Assembly (NCBI GenBank): GCA_040904625.1
Contig: JBBDTC010000317.1
Span: 1-16,952, forward strand
Reading direction: 5' to 3'
DNA from: JACKNG01 sp040904625
GTDB lineage: Bacteria > Pseudomonadota > Gammaproteobacteria > Ga0077536
Length of the DNA: 16,952 nt
Part shown: positions 14,762 to 16,952 of the stretch, one piece after another
Layout: every line of letters begins with the position of its first letter
Position numbering within the stretch: the stretch's first letter is position 1
Position numbers and translations under genes: made by a program
The notes under the pieces: model-generated
What the model saw: the letters and a program-made list of their open reading frames with translations, nothing else
Told to the model about the DNA's origin: nothing
The model's database searches: none

Positions 14762-14780
14762 CGCGCCGGCCTGCGGCGCG
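14762..14780 (+). repeat. GC hairpin between cysD and cysNC
   Basis: CGCGCCG (14762-14768) and CGGCGCG (14774-14780) form a seven-pair stem, all G-C, with a 5-base loop. It sits 36 bases before the cysNC start and may act as an intercistronic mRNA stabiliser or tune cysNC translation. No T-run follows, so it is not a terminator. Confidence 0.5.
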
Positions 14781-14815
14781 ATGATCCTGGCGCCAGCAAC
14801 ACAGGCTCGCCAGCC

Positions 14816-16747
14816 ATGTCACACCAATCCGATTTGATCGCCGAGGATATCGACGCCTATCTGGCCCAGCACGAGCAGAAGGAGCTGATGCGCTTCATTA
14901 CCTGCGGCAGCGTCGATGATGGCAAGAGCACGCTGATCGGGCGTCTGCTCTACGATTCGAAAATGATCTACGAAGATCAGCTGACGGCGATCCGCAAGGA
15001 TTCCAAGCTGCACGGCACCACCGGCGGCGAATTCGATCCGGCGCTGCTCACCGACGGCCTCAAGGCCGAGCGCGAGCAGGGCATCACCATCGATGTCGCC
15101 TACCGTTATTTTTCGACCGCCAAACGCAAATTCATCATCGCCGATACACCCGGCCACGAACAGTACACGCGCAACATGGCGACCGGGGCCTCCACGGCCG
15201 ATCTCGCCATCATCCTGGTCGACGCACGCCACGGCGTGCAGACGCAGACCCGCCGCCATTCCTTCATCACTTCCCTGCTCGGCATCCACCACGTGATGGT
15301 GGCCGTGAACAAGATGGATCTCGTCGACTACAGCGAAGACGTCTTCAATCGCATCCGCGACGACTATCTCGATTTTGCGGTGCGGCTCAACATCTCGGAT
15401 CTGCATTTCATCCCGATGGCGGCGCTGCACGGTGACAACGTCGTCGAGCCGACCGCCAACATGCCCTGGTATCAGGGCCCGACGGTGATGAGCTTCCTCG
15501 AGAACGTTTACATCGGATCGGATCGCAACCTCGAGGATTTCCGCTTCCCCGTACAGTATGTCAATCGGCCCAATCTCGATTTCCGCGGCTACTGCGGCAC
15601 CATCGGCTCCGGCATCGTGCGTCGTGGCGACGATGTGATCGTCCTGCCGTCGCGCAAGACGTCGCGGGTCAAGCGTATCGTGACCCACGACGGTGACCTC
15701 GAAGAGGCCTTCGCGCCGCAGGCCGTGACACTGACCCTCGAAGACGAGATCGACATCAGTCGCGGCAATATCATCGCGCGGCCGGGCAACGTGCCGCAGC
15801 TCGGCGATCGTTTCGAGGCCATGGTGGTGTGGATGGCCGAGCAGGCCCTGGTGCCAGGCAGACCCTACCTGATCAAACATGCCACCAGCACGGTACCGGG
15901 TATGATCAGCACCCTGCGTTACGCAGTCGATGTGAATACGCTGCACCGTCGAGACGCGGCGACGCTCGCACTGAACGAGATCGGGCGCTGCACGCTGCGA
16001 TTGAGTGAAGCGATTGCCTTTGACGATTACCGGCGCAATCACAGCACCGGCGCCTTCATCATCATCGACCGTATCTCCAATGCTACCGTCGGCGCCGGCA
16101 TGATCCAGGCGCGTGCCGCGCACGAGGCGCTCGATCACTGGGACGACGAGCCCGAGGGCGAGGCGCTCGAACACACCTTCAGCCAGGTCAGCGAGGCCGA
16201 GCGCAAGGCGCGCTTCGGCCAGGAGCCAGTCACCCTGTTGCTGACCGGTCTGTCGGGCAGCGGCAAATCGACCATCGCCTATGCGCTGGAGCGGCGCCTG
16301 TTCGACGCCGGACGCGCCTGCACCGTGCTCGACGGTCAGAACATGCGATTGGGTATCAGCAAGGACCTCGGTTTTTCCGCCGAAGAGCGCTCGGAGAATC
16401 TTCGTCGAGGGGTCGAAGTGGCCAAGCTCATGAACGATGCCGGCCTCATCTGCATCGCCGCTTTCGTCGCACCGAACGAAGAGGTGCGGCAGCGGGCGGT
16501 GGCCGAGCTGGGTGACGGACGCACGCTGGTGGTGCACGTCACGGCGCCGCTCGAGATCTGCCGCGAACGCGATCAGGCTGGGCGCTATGCGCAGGCCGAT
16601 CGCGGCGAGATAGCCAACTTCCCGGGTGTCAGTGCGCCGTATGAGGCGCCCGAATCGCCTGACCTGGTTCTCGCCACGGACCGCATGACGGTAGGCGAGT
16701 GCGTCGCGGCGCTGATGAACCTGCTCGAGCAGCGTGGACTGATCTGA
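14816..16747 (+). CDS. cysNC: Bifunctional sulfate adenylyltransferase subunit 1 / adenylylsulfate kinase
   Basis: A 643-residue fusion. Residues 1 to about 440 are CysN, a GTPase that drives ATP sulfurylase: G1 GSVDDGKST (31-39), G3 DTPGH (110-114), G4 NKMD (165-168), then beta-barrel domains (FPVQYVNRPNLDFRG at 244-258). Residues about 465-643 are the CysC domain that phosphorylates APS to PAPS, with P-loop GLSGSGKST (478-486). In CysC the usual DGDN motif is DGQN (506-509), the Ser-Pro of the ISP motif is Ala-Pro (A552-P553), and the KKAR stretch is AQAD (592-595); I recall similar changes in other gammaproteobacterial CysNC proteins, so they are probably a subfamily trait and not damage. 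ATG at 14816 fits the E. coli CysN N-terminus; an in-frame TTG at 14759 is a less likely alternative. Confidence 0.95.
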   Translation: MSHQSDLIAEDIDAYLAQHEQKELMRFITCGSVDDGKSTLIGRLLYDSKMIYEDQLTAIRKDSKLHGTTGGEFDPALLTDGLKAEREQGITIDVAYRYFSTAKRKFIIADTPGHEQYTRNMATGASTADLAIILVDARHGVQTQTRRHSFITSLLGIHHVMVAVNKMDLVDYSEDVFNRIRDDYLDFAVRLNISDLHFIPMAALHGDNVVEPTANMPWYQGPTVMSFLENVYIGSDRNLEDFRFPVQYVNRPNLDFRGYCGTIGSGIVRRGDDVIVLPSRKTSRVKRIVTHDGDLEEAFAPQAVTLTLEDEIDISRGNIIARPGNVPQLGDRFEAMVVWMAEQALVPGRPYLIKHATSTVPGMISTLRYAVDVNTLHRRDAATLALNEIGRCTLRLSEAIAFDDYRRNHSTGAFIIIDRISNATVGAGMIQARAAHEALDHWDDEPEGEALEHTFSQVSEAERKARFGQEPVTLLLTGLSGSGKSTIAYALERRLFDAGRACTVLDGQNMRLGISKDLGFSAEERSENLRRGVEVAKLMNDAGLICIAAFVAPNEEVRQRAVAELGDGRTLVVHVTAPLEICRERDQAGRYAQADRGEIANFPGVSAPYEAPESPDLVLATDRMTVGECVAALMNLLEQRGLI

Positions 16748-16952
16748 GTAGGACGGCACCCGCGTTGATGGAATCTCCGGCATCAATGCGCATGACTGCG
16801 TAAGAGCCTGGGGCATCCCCGCGACTCCAACAGCCCGCATTGGGGCGGTGGCTGGCTCGGCGGTCGCAGCAACGCTTCAGGTTGGGCCGCTTCCGCATCT
16901 AGCAGCCTGTCGGACTTAGGCCGCATCTACTGCGGCGGTGGGATAGCGGTCC
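16748..16952. other. Non-coding stretch after cysNC
   Basis: 205 bases to the window end, with no convincing gene on either strand. It holds a 10-bp hairpin (own entry), and from 16900 a motif that may be an insertion-sequence end. A 6-bp inverted repeat, GCCGCA at 16920-16925 and TGCGGC at 16931-16936, lies next to it. Confidence 0.5.
16761..16790 (+). terminator. Hairpin downstream of cysNC, possible transcript end
   Basis: CGCGTTGATG (16761-16770) pairs with CATCAATGCG (16781-16790) over ten positions, one a G-U pair in plus-strand RNA, with a 10-base loop. It starts 13 bases after the cysNC stop. There is no T-run after it, so it would need Rho or act as a 3'-end protector. Confidence 0.45.

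Noticed and set aside
14819..16840. Long open frame (673 codons) on the minus strand opposite cysNC
   Set aside because: No recognisable domain, and the plus-strand gene is unmistakable CysNC.

Overview
The window comes from a GC-rich bacterial chromosome, most likely an uncultivated or little-studied gammaproteobacterium. The clues are a gamma-type cysD plus fused cysNC pair, tightly overlapping operons, and high GC at third positions. The lineage is inference only; there is no rRNA or other phylogenetic marker here. I see no tRNA, rRNA, CRISPR array or intact transposase.

Layout. (1) Bases 1-1930, plus strand: the C-terminal part of a type I restriction subunit (HsdR), cut by the window start, followed with a 1-base overlap by a YgjP-like zinc metallopeptidase. 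This stretch is visibly more AT-rich towards its end than the rest and looks like an acquired defence module. (2) Bases 1930-2087: an almost fully self-complementary element (two arms of about 70 bases) filling the gap between two convergent operons. (3) Bases 2105-9400, minus strand: one uninterrupted, translationally coupled ten-gene operon for a multisubunit cation/proton antiporter, in transcription order mrpE, F, G, an MrpA C-terminal (MbhD+MbhE-like) protein, B, C, D, a second NuoM/MrpD-like subunit, a small membrane protein, and a third, longer MrpD/NuoL-like subunit. The first seven genes follow the order of the Mrp half of the archaeal Mbh hydrogenase, but no hydrogenase genes are present. 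No full-length MrpA exists; the two additional antiporter-like subunits probably replace its N-terminal part.

(4) Bases 9401-9628: a divergent promoter region with a strong hairpin. (5) Bases 9629-12464, plus strand: a plant/cyanobacterial-like acetolactate synthase large subunit with an 8-base overlap to a luciferase-like (LLM) oxidoreductase. No regulatory subunit gene is adjacent. (6) Bases 12475-13560, minus strand: a second, unrelated-looking LLM flavin monooxygenase, convergent with the first. (7) Bases 13829-16747, plus strand: cysD and cysNC, the ATP sulfurylase/APS kinase that activates sulfate to PAPS. (8) Bases 16748-16952: no gene, but a 10-bp hairpin and a possible insertion-sequence end.

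How they work together. The antiporter operon would couple proton and Na+ (or K+) gradients in the inner membrane, for pH and salt homeostasis. cysD/cysNC supply activated sulfate. The acetolactate synthase and LLM oxidoreductase are almost certainly co-translated; whether they serve ordinary branched-chain amino acid synthesis or a dedicated side pathway cannot be told from sequence alone. The most unusual items are the rearranged three-antiporter-subunit Mrp operon (with an 8-G tract at the junction of two of its subunits), the palindromic element, and the acetolactate synthase/LLM pair.
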